Below are positions 9,153 to 17,136 of a stretch of 64,000 nt of DNA, piece after piece (position 1 is the first letter of the stretch; each line of letters opens with the position of its first letter). Origin of the DNA: Kitasatospora sp. DSM 101779 (lineage in GTDB: Bacteria > Actinomycetota > Actinomycetes > Streptomycetales > Streptomycetaceae); NCBI RefSeq assembly GCF_025655475.1, contig NZ_JAHTIK010000001.1:3744032-3808031 (forward strand), read 5' to 3'. The notes under the pieces were generated by a model. That model worked only from the letters and a program-made list of their open reading frames with translations. It had not been told where the DNA came from and did no database searches. The position numbers and the translations under genes were made by a program.

Positions 9153-10151
9153 TCAGGCCGGGCGGGTGGAGGCGCGGACGACCAGGGTGGTGGGGAGCGG
9201 CGGGACGGGGGTGACCGGATCTCCGGCGAGGAGGGCGGCGAGGGCGATGACGCCGGTGCGGCCGAGTTGCTCACCGGGCAGGTCGACGGTGGTGAGCGGC
9301 GGGACGAGCAGTCCGGCCACCGGGATGTTGTCGATGCCCACCACCGAGACGTCCTCGGGGATCCGCAGGCCGAGTTCGGCGGCGGCCTGGTAGAGGCCGG
9401 ACGCGACCACGTCGTCGTCGCAGATCACGGCGGCCGGCCGGTCGGGCCGCTGCAGCAGGTCGCGGGCGACGGCGCGGGCGGCTTCGGCGCCCTCGTTCAG
9501 GCTGACCCCGACCTCGACGACCTCCAGGCCCGCGGTGGCCGCCTCGAAACCGGCCTGGCGGGTGCGGAAGGTGTGCGCGGACAGCGTGGAGCGCAGGTGG
9601 CCGATCCGGCGGTGGCCGCGCTCCGCGAGGTGGTCAACGGCGGCGCGCATGCCGCCCGCGACGTCGAGCTCGACGGTCGGGCGGCCGGGGCTGCGGGCCG
9701 GGTCGGCGTCGAGGAAGACCGCGGGGGTGTCGGTGGGGAGTTCGCCGAGTTGGCTGTCGTCCGGCGAGCAGATCAGCAGGCCGTCGAAGCGGCCGGCGGT
9801 GGCGGCCTCGGCGAGGGTGGCACCGTCCCAGCCGGAGGAGACGACCACGGCGAGGCCGCGCCGGTGGGCCTCCTCGTGGACGCCCGAGAGCACCCGGCCG
9901 AAGAACGGGCCGAGCAGGTTGGGCACGGCGAGCATCACCATGCCGCTGCGGCCGAGCCGCAGTTGGCGGCCGGCGGCCTGCGGCTGGTAGCCGAGGGTGC
10001 GGGCGGCCTCCCGGACGCGCTCGCGGGTGGCGTCGGAGACGCGGTGGCCACCGGCGCCGGAGAAGACCAGCGAGACGGTGGCCTGCGAGACGCCGGCCAG
10101 CCGGGCCACGTCCCGCCCGGTCGGGCGGCGCGGCGGCGCGGGGTCGGGCAA
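9153..10151 (-). CDS. LacI-family transcriptional regulator
   Basis: The 332-residue protein has the LacI architecture. An N-terminal helix-turn-helix with hinge reads GRDVARLAGVSQATVSLVFSG and is followed by the hinge helix AAGRQLRLGRSG. A periplasmic-binding-protein-like effector domain follows (about 65-330). Such regulators usually repress sugar-uptake genes, but none is adjacent, so the target is unclear. The start is a TTG only 2 bp after the stop codon of the DUF4229 gene, so the two are probably translationally coupled. Confidence 0.93.
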   Translation of the reverse strand: MPDPAPPRRPTGRDVARLAGVSQATVSLVFSGAGGHRVSDATRERVREAARTLGYQPQAAGRQLRLGRSGMVMLAVPNLLGPFFGRVLSGVHEEAHRRGLAVVVSSGWDGATLAEAATAGRFDGLLICSPDDSQLGELPTDTPAVFLDADPARSPGRPTVELDVAGGMRAAVDHLAERGHRRIGHLRSTLSAHTFRTRQAGFEAATAGLEVVEVGVSLNEGAEAARAVARDLLQRPDRPAAVICDDDVVASGLYQAAAELGLRIPEDVSVVGIDNIPVAGLLVPPLTTVDLPGEQLGRTGVIALAALLAGDPVTPVPPLPTTLVVRASTRPA

Positions 10152-10153
10152 GG

Positions 10154-10486
10154 TCAGTCCTGCACGGCGGCGGCGCGGGCGGCGTCGTCGGCCGCGTCCT
10201 CCTCGGCGTTCTGGTCGGCGATCCGCTGCGCGGTGCGGGTGCGCATGCCGCCGACCTTGTCGACGATCTGCTCGGACATCGCGTCACGCTGCTTGCTGAG
10301 CACGACGTAGCTGATCGGGGCGGACACCAGGAGGGCGAGCAGGATGAGGAAGACGACGCCGCTGCTGCCCGCGACCGGGATCACGCCGAAGTGCCCGAGC
10401 AGGATGGCCAGCAGCAGACAGCCGAGGAAAATACTCGCCCGCAGGGAGGTGTAGCGGAGCGTGGCGTGCGACTTGCGGCTGCTCAC
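10154..10486 (-). CDS. DUF4229 small membrane protein
   Basis: The 110-residue protein has two transmembrane helices (about 15-35 and 43-63) followed by a charged cytoplasmic tail rich in Ala, Glu and Asp. The pattern LRYTSLRASIFLGC and YVVLSKQRDAMSEQI matches the actinobacterial DUF4229 family. In Streptomyces genomes this family occurs near menaquinone genes. No molecular function is established. It precedes the LacI-family gene by 2 bp. Confidence 0.85.
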   Translation of the reverse strand: MSSRKSHATLRYTSLRASIFLGCLLLAILLGHFGVIPVAGSSGVVFLILLALLVSAPISYVVLSKQRDAMSEQIVDKVGGMRTRTAQRIADQNAEEDAADDAARAAAVQD

Positions 10487-10604
10487 GGGTGGCGTCCTTC
10501 ACGACTGGGGTACGACGGGCGGCTCGGGCACGACCGCCTGGAGCGGCCTTCGCCGGGTGCCGGTCTCCCAGTGAAGCATGCCGGGCGGCGGCGCCCGCAC
10601 GGGG

Positions 10605-11144
10605 TCAGCCGATGTCGTGGCGGAGGTCCAGCCACATGGTGACGTCGTCGCGGTCGTCGCCGGGCCCGACCCGGATCGCGCCGGGCACCCGGCCGACCTC
10701 CCGGTAGCCGCAGCGCCTGTAGAAGTCCTCCAGGCCGAGGCCGCCGCGCAGGGTGAGCCGCAGGCCGGCGAGGCCCTGGTCGCGGGCGGTGCGCTCGGCC
10801 TCGGCGAGGAGGCCGGCGCCGTAGCCGCGGCCCTGCAGCTCGGGGTGGACCATGACGCGCTTGACCATCCGCCAGTGCTCCATGAGGTCGAAGCGCATGG
10901 AGGTGAGGAAGAGGGCACCGGCGAGCCGGCCGGTCGCGCGCTCGCGGCCAATCAGCAGCCGGTCGGGGCCGCCGGGGCCGAGCCCGGCGAACTGCTCCTC
11001 CGCGGTGGACCGCACCCGGTCGGCGGTGACCGGCGCGACGAAGCCGACCGCGCCGCCGGCGTTGCTGACGTCCGTCCACAGTTCCACGAGCTCGTCGCGC
11101 AGCCCCGGGGTGAGGGCGGGGTCCAGGGTGAAGGACAGCGTCAT
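10605..11144 (-). CDS. GNAT-family N-acetyltransferase
   Basis: The 179-residue protein has a GNAT core. The acetyl-CoA-binding motif A is visible in RVMVHPELQGRGYGAGLLAEAE, followed by the beta-strand/helix GLAGLRLTLRGGLGLEDFYRRCGYREVGRVPG. The acceptor is unknown. I used the ATG at 11144. The frame is open further upstream (to 11213) and an AAGGAG sits 18 bp before the ATG, too far for ideal spacing, so the start is uncertain. Confidence 0.88.
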   Translation of the reverse strand: MTLSFTLDPALTPGLRDELVELWTDVSNAGGAVGFVAPVTADRVRSTAEEQFAGLGPGGPDRLLIGRERATGRLAGALFLTSMRFDLMEHWRMVKRVMVHPELQGRGYGAGLLAEAERTARDQGLAGLRLTLRGGLGLEDFYRRCGYREVGRVPGAIRVGPGDDRDDVTMWLDLRHDIG

Positions 11145-11280
11145 AGCCGTAGAGGCTATCTGCTCCTTACGACAGCCGTCCGCTGCCGTCCGCTGCGTCC
11201 ACGGACCGGACACCCCCGACCGGCCCCGCTCGGCCCCGCTCGGGCGCCCCCCGACCGGACATCCGCCGGCAGCCGCGCCC

Positions 11281-12591
11281 TCAGGCGGTCACGGCAGCCG
11301 GTGCACCGCCCGTCCGGGCGCTGCCGCGCAGCGCCAGGCAGAGCACCACGGCGACGGCGCACAGTCCGCCGGCCGCGTACCAGGCGAGGTCGTAGTCGCC
11401 GAAGCGGTCGCGGACGAGGCCGGCCAGCCCGGCGACGACGGCGGCGCCGATCTGGTGGGCGGCGAGCACCCAGCCGAAGACGATCGGCGCGTCGGCCCCG
11501 AAGTGGCGCCGGCAGAGCGCCACGGTGGGCGGCACGGTGGCGACCCAGTCCAGCCCGTAGAAGATCACGAAGGCGAGGATCGGGGGCTGCAGCGAGTGCC
11601 CGAACAGCTGCGGCAGGAAGAGCAGGGACAGACCGCGCAGGCCGTAGTAGACGACCAGCAGCCGCCGGGAGTCGAAGCGGTCGGTGAACCAGCCGCTGGC
11701 GATGGTGCCGGCCACGTCGAAGACGCCGACCAGGGCGAGCAGGCTCGCGCCGGTGGTGACGGGCATGCCGTGGTCGTGCGCGGCCGGGATGAAGTGGGTG
11801 CCGACCAGGCCGGCGGTGGTCGCGCCGCAGATCGCGAAGGAGCCGGCCAGCAGCCAGAAGGCCCTCGTGCGGGCGGCCTCCCGGAGCACCCGCAGCGAGC
11901 GGGCGAGCGCGCTGCCGTCGGTCACCGGGGCGGGCGGCTGCTCGGTGGCGCCGTACGGGAGCAGGCCGACGTCGGCGGGGCGCTCGCGCATCAGCAGCAG
12001 CACGGGAACGGCGACGGCGGTGGCCGACAGCGAGACCACGACGACCGCGGTGCGCCAGCCGTGGTGCTCGACCAGGGCGGCGAGCACCGGCATGAAGACC
12101 AGGTTGCCGGCCGCCCCGGCGGCGGTCAGCACGCCGGTGACCAGGCCCTGCCTGGCGTGGAACCAGCGACCGGTGACGGTGGTGGCGAAGGCGCCGGCCA
12201 TCGACCCGCTGCCGAGGCCGACCAGCACGCCCCAGCAGAGGATCAGCTGCCAGCTCTCCGTCATCAGGACGGTGAGGCCGGCGCCGGTGGCGATGGTCAG
12301 CAGGGCGCTGACCACGATCAGCCGGATGCCGAAGCGGTCCATCAGCGCGGCGGCGAACGGCGCGGTGAGGCCGTACAGCGTGAGGTTGACCGAGACGGCG
12401 CTGCCGATCGTGGCGTGCGACCAGCCGAACTCGGCGTTCAGGGCGTCCATCATCAGGCCGGGCGCGGAGCGGAAGCCGGCCGAGCCGAGCAGGACGACCA
12501 GCGCGACGCCGGCCACCACCCAGGCGTAGTGGAGGCGGGCCGGTCGGGTGTCGGCGGGGGCGTCGGGTCTGCGGGTGCTCAGATCGGTCAC
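11281..12591 (-). CDS. MFS transporter (monocarboxylate/oxalate-formate-type)
   Basis: The 436-residue protein has 12 predicted helices. Its signatures include LHYAWVVAGVALVVLLGSAGFRS near the N-terminus, then WSHATIGSAVSVNLTLYGLTAPFAAALMDRFG, which resembles the OFA/monocarboxylate porter group. The C-terminal half has FGWVLAAHQIGAAVVAGLAGLVRDRFGDY. It probably moves a small organic anion. It starts with GTG at 12591 without a strong ribosome-binding site. The neighbouring upstream gene is another, only distantly related, MFS protein on the same strand. Confidence 0.9.
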   Translation of the reverse strand: MTDLSTRRPDAPADTRPARLHYAWVVAGVALVVLLGSAGFRSAPGLMMDALNAEFGWSHATIGSAVSVNLTLYGLTAPFAAALMDRFGIRLIVVSALLTIATGAGLTVLMTESWQLILCWGVLVGLGSGSMAGAFATTVTGRWFHARQGLVTGVLTAAGAAGNLVFMPVLAALVEHHGWRTAVVVVSLSATAVAVPVLLLMRERPADVGLLPYGATEQPPAPVTDGSALARSLRVLREAARTRAFWLLAGSFAICGATTAGLVGTHFIPAAHDHGMPVTTGASLLALVGVFDVAGTIASGWFTDRFDSRRLLVVYYGLRGLSLLFLPQLFGHSLQPPILAFVIFYGLDWVATVPPTVALCRRHFGADAPIVFGWVLAAHQIGAAVVAGLAGLVRDRFGDYDLAWYAAGGLCAVAVVLCLALRGSARTGGAPAAVTA

Positions 12592-12686
12592 CGGACGAGT
12601 GTCCCGGGCGGGGCGGGAGCGAACGAGTGGCCTGACTGCCAGCTTTCGTCAGGATCGGGCCAAACGTCCCGGCCGCCCCGCCCCGC

Positions 12687-13964
12687 TCAGCGGTCGGCCA
12701 CCCGTCGCAGGTCGCGCACCGGCCGGACGAGCAGCAGCGCGGCGACCACCAGCAGCGCGACGGCGACGCCTGCGGCGAGCACCGCCTTCGGGCCGAAGGC
12801 CTCGGCGGCCGGGCCGGCCAGCGCCGCGCCGACCGGGGCCATGCAGACCGACCCGGCGACCTCGTAGGCGTGGATCCGGTTGAGCACCTCGGCCGGCACC
12901 TGGGTCTGCACGCTGGTCGCCCACATGACGCCCCAGAAGGTGACACCGGCCCCGGTGACCAGGAAGCAGACGGCGAGCAGCGGAACGGGCAGCCCCAGCA
13001 CGATGCCCAGCGGGTACAGCGGGAAGGCCAGCATCGCCAGCGCCCCGCCGCGCAGCGGGTGCCGCGGGCGGACGCGGATGCCGAGCAGCCCGCCGAGCAC
13101 GGTCCCGGCCCCGAACACGGCGTTCAGGAGACCGTACGCGGCGGAGCCGTGCGCGGGGACGAGCAGGCCGGCCGCGACCGGCAGCAGCGGGCCGTAGCAG
13201 AGCGCGCTGAAGAACAGCCAGATCACGATGACGCCCCACATCCAGGTGCGGGCGCGGAACTCGTGCCAGCCCTCCACCAGGTTGCGCCAGAGGCTGTCGC
13301 CGGGCGGCGGCGTGGGCACCGGGCCGAGGCGCAGGGCGAGCAGGCAGCAGGCGCTCAGCGCATAGGCGCAGGCCGCGACCACCATCACCCACCCGGTGGC
13401 GGCGGCGCCCGCCAGCAGGCCGGCGAGGGCCGGGCCGAGCAGCGCGGTGAGCGCCTCGGAGGTGCGCAGCACACCGTTGGCGCCCTGCACGTCGCGGGCG
13501 GTCAGCGGGACGGTGGAGGCGGCGCCGGGCTGGAACATCGCCGCGGCGGTGCCGGCCAGGGCGAGCAGCACGTACAGCTGCCAGAGCCGGTCGACGCCGG
13601 TGAAGAAGAGCCAGGCCATCAGCACCCTGGTGGCCAGGTTGAGCAGGTCGGCGGCGATCATCAGCCGGCGGGCGGTGAAGCGGTCGGCGAGCACCCCGCC
13701 GACCAGCACCAGCCCGGCGAAGGGGGCCATCAGGAAGGCCATGGCGTAGCCGACGCTGCCGAGCGGACGGCCGGCGCCGATCAGGCCGGCCGCGACGGCG
13801 ACCGGGAGCATCGCGTCGCTGAGCAGACCGGAGCTGCGGGCGGTGAAGTAGAGCCGGAAGTTGCGGGTCCAGATGGCCGGGCCGGCGGCAGGTGCGACGG
13901 CGGTGTCGGCCGGGGCGGGCGCGGGTCTCAGTTCAGGCACAGCAGCAGTTTTGGTCCAGACCAC
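12687..13964 (-). CDS. MFS transporter (EntS/MFS_3-type exporter)
   Basis: The 425-residue protein has an Ala/Pro-rich N-terminus, then NFRLYFTARSSGLLSDAMLPVAVAAGLI and LVLVGGVLADRFTARRLMIAADLL, typical of the enterobactin-exporter-like MFS_3 group. It is likely an efflux protein for a secondary metabolite or drug. The GTG start at 13964 lies 61 bp from the divergent AraC/GlxA-type gene at 14026. The shared short intergenic region makes control by that regulator plausible. Confidence 0.9.
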   Translation of the reverse strand: MVWTKTAAVPELRPAPAPADTAVAPAAGPAIWTRNFRLYFTARSSGLLSDAMLPVAVAAGLIGAGRPLGSVGYAMAFLMAPFAGLVLVGGVLADRFTARRLMIAADLLNLATRVLMAWLFFTGVDRLWQLYVLLALAGTAAAMFQPGAASTVPLTARDVQGANGVLRTSEALTALLGPALAGLLAGAAATGWVMVVAACAYALSACCLLALRLGPVPTPPPGDSLWRNLVEGWHEFRARTWMWGVIVIWLFFSALCYGPLLPVAAGLLVPAHGSAAYGLLNAVFGAGTVLGGLLGIRVRPRHPLRGGALAMLAFPLYPLGIVLGLPVPLLAVCFLVTGAGVTFWGVMWATSVQTQVPAEVLNRIHAYEVAGSVCMAPVGAALAGPAAEAFGPKAVLAAGVAVALLVVAALLLVRPVRDLRRVADR

Positions 13965-14025
13965 TTCCGCGGGCCAGTGGTTTACGGGTCACAATGTGGC
14001 ACCGCCCGCACGAAGGGAGACCAGG

Positions 14026-15060
14026 ATGGCAGGGGCCGCGCGGCAGCACCGGGTCGCGGTGCTGGCACTGGACCGGGTGATCGCCTTCGAACTGGCCATC
14101 CCGGCACGGATCTTCGAATCGGCCAAGGGCCCGGACGGCGTTCCGCTGTACCGGGTGGCCACCTGCACCGTGGACGGCGGGCCGGTCGCCACCAGCACGG
14201 ACTTCCGGATCGCGGTCGACCACGGCCCCGAACTCCTCGCCGAGGCCGACACCGTGGTGATCCCCGCACAGCAGGACGGCCCCGGCGACGTGGTGGACGG
14301 GGTCCTCGACCCGCGGATCGCGGCCGCCCTGGCGGTGATCCGTCCCGGCACCCGGCTGGTGTCGATCTGCACCGGCGCCTTCGTCCTCGCCGCGGCCGGC
14401 CTGCTCGACGGGCGCCCGGCCACCACGCACTGGGCGTACACCGAGCGCTTCGCCCGGATGTTCCCGCAGGTGCGGGTGGACCCGGACGTGCTCTTCACCG
14501 ACGACGGCGACGTGCTGACCTCCGGCGGGGTCGCCGCGGGCGTCGACGTCTGCCTGCACCTGGTGCGCCGCGACCACGGCAGCGCGGTCGCCAACGCGGT
14601 GGCCCGGACCTGCCTGGTGCCGCCGTGGCGGGAGGGCGGGCAGAAGCAGTACGTCGCGACGCCCGGGCCCGACCCGGTGCAGGGCGGGTCCGGCACGGCC
14701 GCCGTCCGGGCCTGGGCGCTGGAGCGGCTGGACCGGCCGCTGCCGCTCGGCGAGCTGGCCGCCCGGGCGGGCATGAGCGTGCGGACCTTCACCCGGCGGT
14801 TCCGCGAGGAGACCGGCAGCAGCCCGGGCGAGTGGCTGGCGCTGCAGCGCACCGACCTGGCCCGGCGGCTGCTGGAGGAGACCGACCTGTCGGTGGACCA
14901 GGTGGCCCGGCGGGCCGGGTTCGGCACCGCGGCCTCGATGCGGCTGCACCTGCGCGGTCGGCTGGACGTCGCGCCGAGCGCCTACCGGCGGACCTTCCGC
15001 ACCACGGAGCCCGCGCGCCGCGCCGCTAGGGCGTCATCACAGGCGATGGGGCAGCCATAG
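14026..15060 (+). CDS. GlxA-family AraC-type transcriptional regulator
   Basis: The 344-residue protein couples an N-terminal DJ-1/PfpI (GATase1-like) domain with a C-terminal AraC helix-turn-helix pair. The N-terminal domain (about 10-190) contains LVSICTGAFVLAAAGLLDGRPATTHW. The C-terminal part reads RAGMSVRTFTRRFREETGSSPGEWL and DQVARRAGFGTAASMRLHLR. The nucleophile-elbow cysteine is present, although such domains in regulators usually sense ligands rather than catalyse. The start at 14026 follows GAAGGGAGACC. It is divergent from the MFS exporter, which is a likely target. Confidence 0.93.
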   Translation: MAGAARQHRVAVLALDRVIAFELAIPARIFESAKGPDGVPLYRVATCTVDGGPVATSTDFRIAVDHGPELLAEADTVVIPAQQDGPGDVVDGVLDPRIAAALAVIRPGTRLVSICTGAFVLAAAGLLDGRPATTHWAYTERFARMFPQVRVDPDVLFTDDGDVLTSGGVAAGVDVCLHLVRRDHGSAVANAVARTCLVPPWREGGQKQYVATPGPDPVQGGSGTAAVRAWALERLDRPLPLGELAARAGMSVRTFTRRFREETGSSPGEWLALQRTDLARRLLEETDLSVDQVARRAGFGTAASMRLHLRGRLDVAPSAYRRTFRTTEPARRAARASSQAMGQP

Positions 15061-15484
15061 TTGGCGCGATTTGTTTCTTGGACGAGCCCTCGCCGGACGG
15101 TGCCCCGCCGCGCACGCCCCGAGCACGGCACGCCGGGACACCGTCCGAGCCGACGCGCGAGCCCTGAACCCGCGCGCCTTCGCTCCGCACTCGCCGAGGA
15201 GGCCTGCGGGCGGTCGGCAGCCGGTCCCCCTGATGTGCTGGCACCACCCGGGCTTCCCTCGGCGTCCCCTCGCGACGGAGCTGCACCCAAGCGTGATCAG
15301 TCGGATACGTCACGTCAATGGCTTGTCGTAAATTCGGCGAGGTTGCGGCGCATCGGCCGGAATACGGAGCACGGCCGGGCCGGTGCGGGCGACCCGTGCG
15401 CCCCGGGTGCGGCCGTGCGGGCGGCGGTCTCCGGCGGGGGCGTGGGGGTGCAGCGGTGCGGGGCCGGACGAGGAGGAGCCGCGG
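15061..15484. other. Gap without a supportable gene
   Basis: About 420 bp between convergent genes. Open frames exist on both strands, but their translations are Arg/Pro/Ala-rich and lack domain-like patterns, so I do not call them. I see no clean terminator hairpin and no RNA gene. Confidence 0.5.
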
Positions 15485-16081
15485 TCAGAGCTGCCAGGCG
15501 AGTTCGTCCAGGGCGGGCGCCGCGGCCGGGACCGGTGTCTCCACGGCCGGGTCGATCTCGCACCAGACCCGCTTGCCGGATCCCTCCGGGTACCAGCCCC
15601 AGCGCACGCAGAGCAGCTCGACCAGCTCCAGGCCACGGCCGTTGGTGGCGTCCCGGCCGGCGTGCCGGGGAGCGGGCGCGGTGCGGCTGGCGTCGGCGAC
15701 CTCGACCCGGACCGGCGATGAGAGGGCGTCAGGCGACGCGGCGTCGGCCACCGGCATGCTGAGTCTCAGCACGGCCGGACAGCCGGTGTGCACCACGGCG
15801 TTGGTGACGAGTTCGGAGACGACCAGCACCAGGGTCTCGGCGATCGGCGCATCGGGGTCGAGCCCGTGCCCCTGAAGCCTGGTCCGTACCCACCGGCGCG
15901 CCCTGCCGACCTCCGCCGGGTCCGCCTGGACCGCCAGCTGCACCTGAAGTACCTGCACCGCTCCACCACCCGCACTCGGTAATCGGCCACCCACACCCTG
16001 CCGCCCGGCCCGGGCGGCAGCGCCTTCATCACACCGGTCGGCCGGCCGCGCTCGGCCGGTCTGCCTGGTCGGATTACCCAT
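15485..16081 (-). CDS. HATPase anti-sigma-factor-like ATP-binding protein (RsbW/SpoIIAB type)
   Basis: The core is a histidine-kinase-like ATPase. The N box is SELVTNAVVHTG, the G1-like box VEVADAS, and the G2-like box NGRGLELVELLCVRWGW. The ending PEGSGKRVWCEIDP is typical of the many Streptomyces RsbW-like proteins that act as anti-sigma kinases or orphan regulators. No anti-anti-sigma gene is adjacent, but an ECF sigma gene is divergent. The start is uncertain: ATG at 16081 gives 198 residues, while the conserved core begins near the GTG at about 15963. Confidence 0.88.
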   Translation of the reverse strand: MGNPTRQTGRARPADRCDEGAAARAGRQGVGGRLPSAGGGAVQVLQVQLAVQADPAEVGRARRWVRTRLQGHGLDPDAPIAETLVLVVSELVTNAVVHTGCPAVLRLSMPVADAASPDALSSPVRVEVADASRTAPAPRHAGRDATNGRGLELVELLCVRWGWYPEGSGKRVWCEIDPAVETPVPAAAPALDELAWQL

Positions 16082-16539
16082 GGCTTCGACACGAATACGC
16101 CTCAGGATGATTCGACCGCGTGGTCGCAGCAAGCGCTTCGGGCATATTCCAGCGATCGGGGGACAGCTCGGTGCATACTGTCCCGCTCACCCTGACGAGC
16201 GTCGCACCGACGATCGTCCGGCCGGGTCGGGGCCTGTGCACGAGCACAACGACGGTACCGCCAGAGCGGCCGTCCGGGGTGCCCGCCACGAGCGAACCAC
16301 CCATCCCACATCTGTCCGAACCCGCCGTCCGAGCCGGGGTACCGGAATGATCTGACGGGGTGAAACTTCCCGCCCCCTCATTTCCGCATTTCACCCGGCG
16401 GGTCCGCGGTCTTGGATACCGTGGTCGCAGGCATGGCCCGTCGGCCGGCGTGCCGGGGCGGACGCGGTGCGGCCGGTGCCTGCGACACGCCGGGGAGAGC
16501 GGGGAGGGACACCCTCGTGAGCAGAGAGCGCGGCAGCGG
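16082..16539. promoter_or_regulatory. Divergent control region of the ECF sigma gene with inverted repeat 16358-16396
   Basis: This 458-bp region lies between the RsbW-like gene and the ECF sigma gene. GGGTGAAA (16358-16365) and TTTCACCC (16389-16396) form a perfect 8-bp inverted repeat with a 23-bp spacer about 145 bp before the sigma start. GGAAT at 16344-16348 resembles an ECF -35 element. No full promoter can be assigned. No other gene is supported here. Confidence 0.45.
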
Positions 16540-16543
16540 ATGA
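16517..16543 (+). CDS. Possible nine-codon leader ORF overlapping the sigma start
   Basis: A GTG at 16517 has GGGAGGGAC at ideal spacing and opens an 8-residue frame whose TGA overlaps the sigma ATG as ATGA. The strong ribosome-binding site serves this mini-frame better than the sigma ATG itself, which suggests translational coupling. The peptide sequence probably does not matter. Confidence 0.35.
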   Translation: MSRERGSG

Positions 16544-17136
16544 GCAGTTCCGACGAAGGACTCGCGCTCCGCCTCGTCCGCGGCGAGGAGACGGCGCTCG
16601 GCGAGCTGTACGACCGGTTCGCGCCGCTCGTGCACGGCCTCGCCCTGCGCGTCCTCGACGACCAGGACGCCGCCGAGCAGCTCACCCGCGACGTCTTCGC
16701 CCAGGTCTGGACGGACCCGGGCCGCTGGCACCCCGGGCAGGGCACCCTGCGGTCCTGGCTGGGCCGGCTCACCCACCGGCGGGCGGTGCAGCGGCTGCGC
16801 GAGGACTGCGGCGACGAGCGGAGGATCGCGGCCCGGTCCGCCGCCGCCAGCGCCCACCACGCCGTCGCCTCGCTGCCCGACCCGCTGCGCGAGGCCATCG
16901 CCCCCGGCCACCACGACGGCCGCACCTACCGGGACACCGCCCGCCGGCTCGGCATCAGCGAGACCGCGGCCAAGCACCGGATGCGGCTCGGCCTGCAGCT
17001 GGTGGCCGGCGAGCTGGCGGCCCCCCACGGCGGGGCCGACGACGGCCACGACGACACCCGCCCGGGTGCCCACACGGGTGCCTGCGACGGCTTTTGCCCG
17101 GAGCCCGTCCCGGTGGCCGGACGGCCGGGGCCGTGA
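16540..17136 (+). CDS. ECF-type RNA polymerase sigma factor
   Basis: The 198-residue protein has sigma-70 region 2 (ALGELYDRFAPLVHGLALRVLDDQDAAEQLTRDVFAQVW, about 20-60). Region 4 (RDTARRLGISETAAKHRMRLGLQLV) is of the compact ECF type, with a His-rich C-terminal tail. It would direct RNA polymerase to a small regulon. It overlaps the following zinc anti-sigma gene by 4 bp (GTGA), the standard arrangement for a sigma/anti-sigma pair. The ATG at 16540 overlaps the stop of a short leader frame. The GTG at 16517 is not in frame. Confidence 0.9.
   Translation: MSSSDEGLALRLVRGEETALGELYDRFAPLVHGLALRVLDDQDAAEQLTRDVFAQVWTDPGRWHPGQGTLRSWLGRLTHRRAVQRLREDCGDERRIAARSAAASAHHAVASLPDPLREAIAPGHHDGRTYRDTARRLGISETAAKHRMRLGLQLVAGELAAPHGGADDGHDDTRPGAHTGACDGFCPEPVPVAGRPGP

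Noticed and set aside
15026..15313. 95-codon minus-strand frame in the gap after the GlxA-type regulator
   Set aside because: It overlaps the end of the regulator gene, has no ribosome-binding site I trust and no recognisable pattern.
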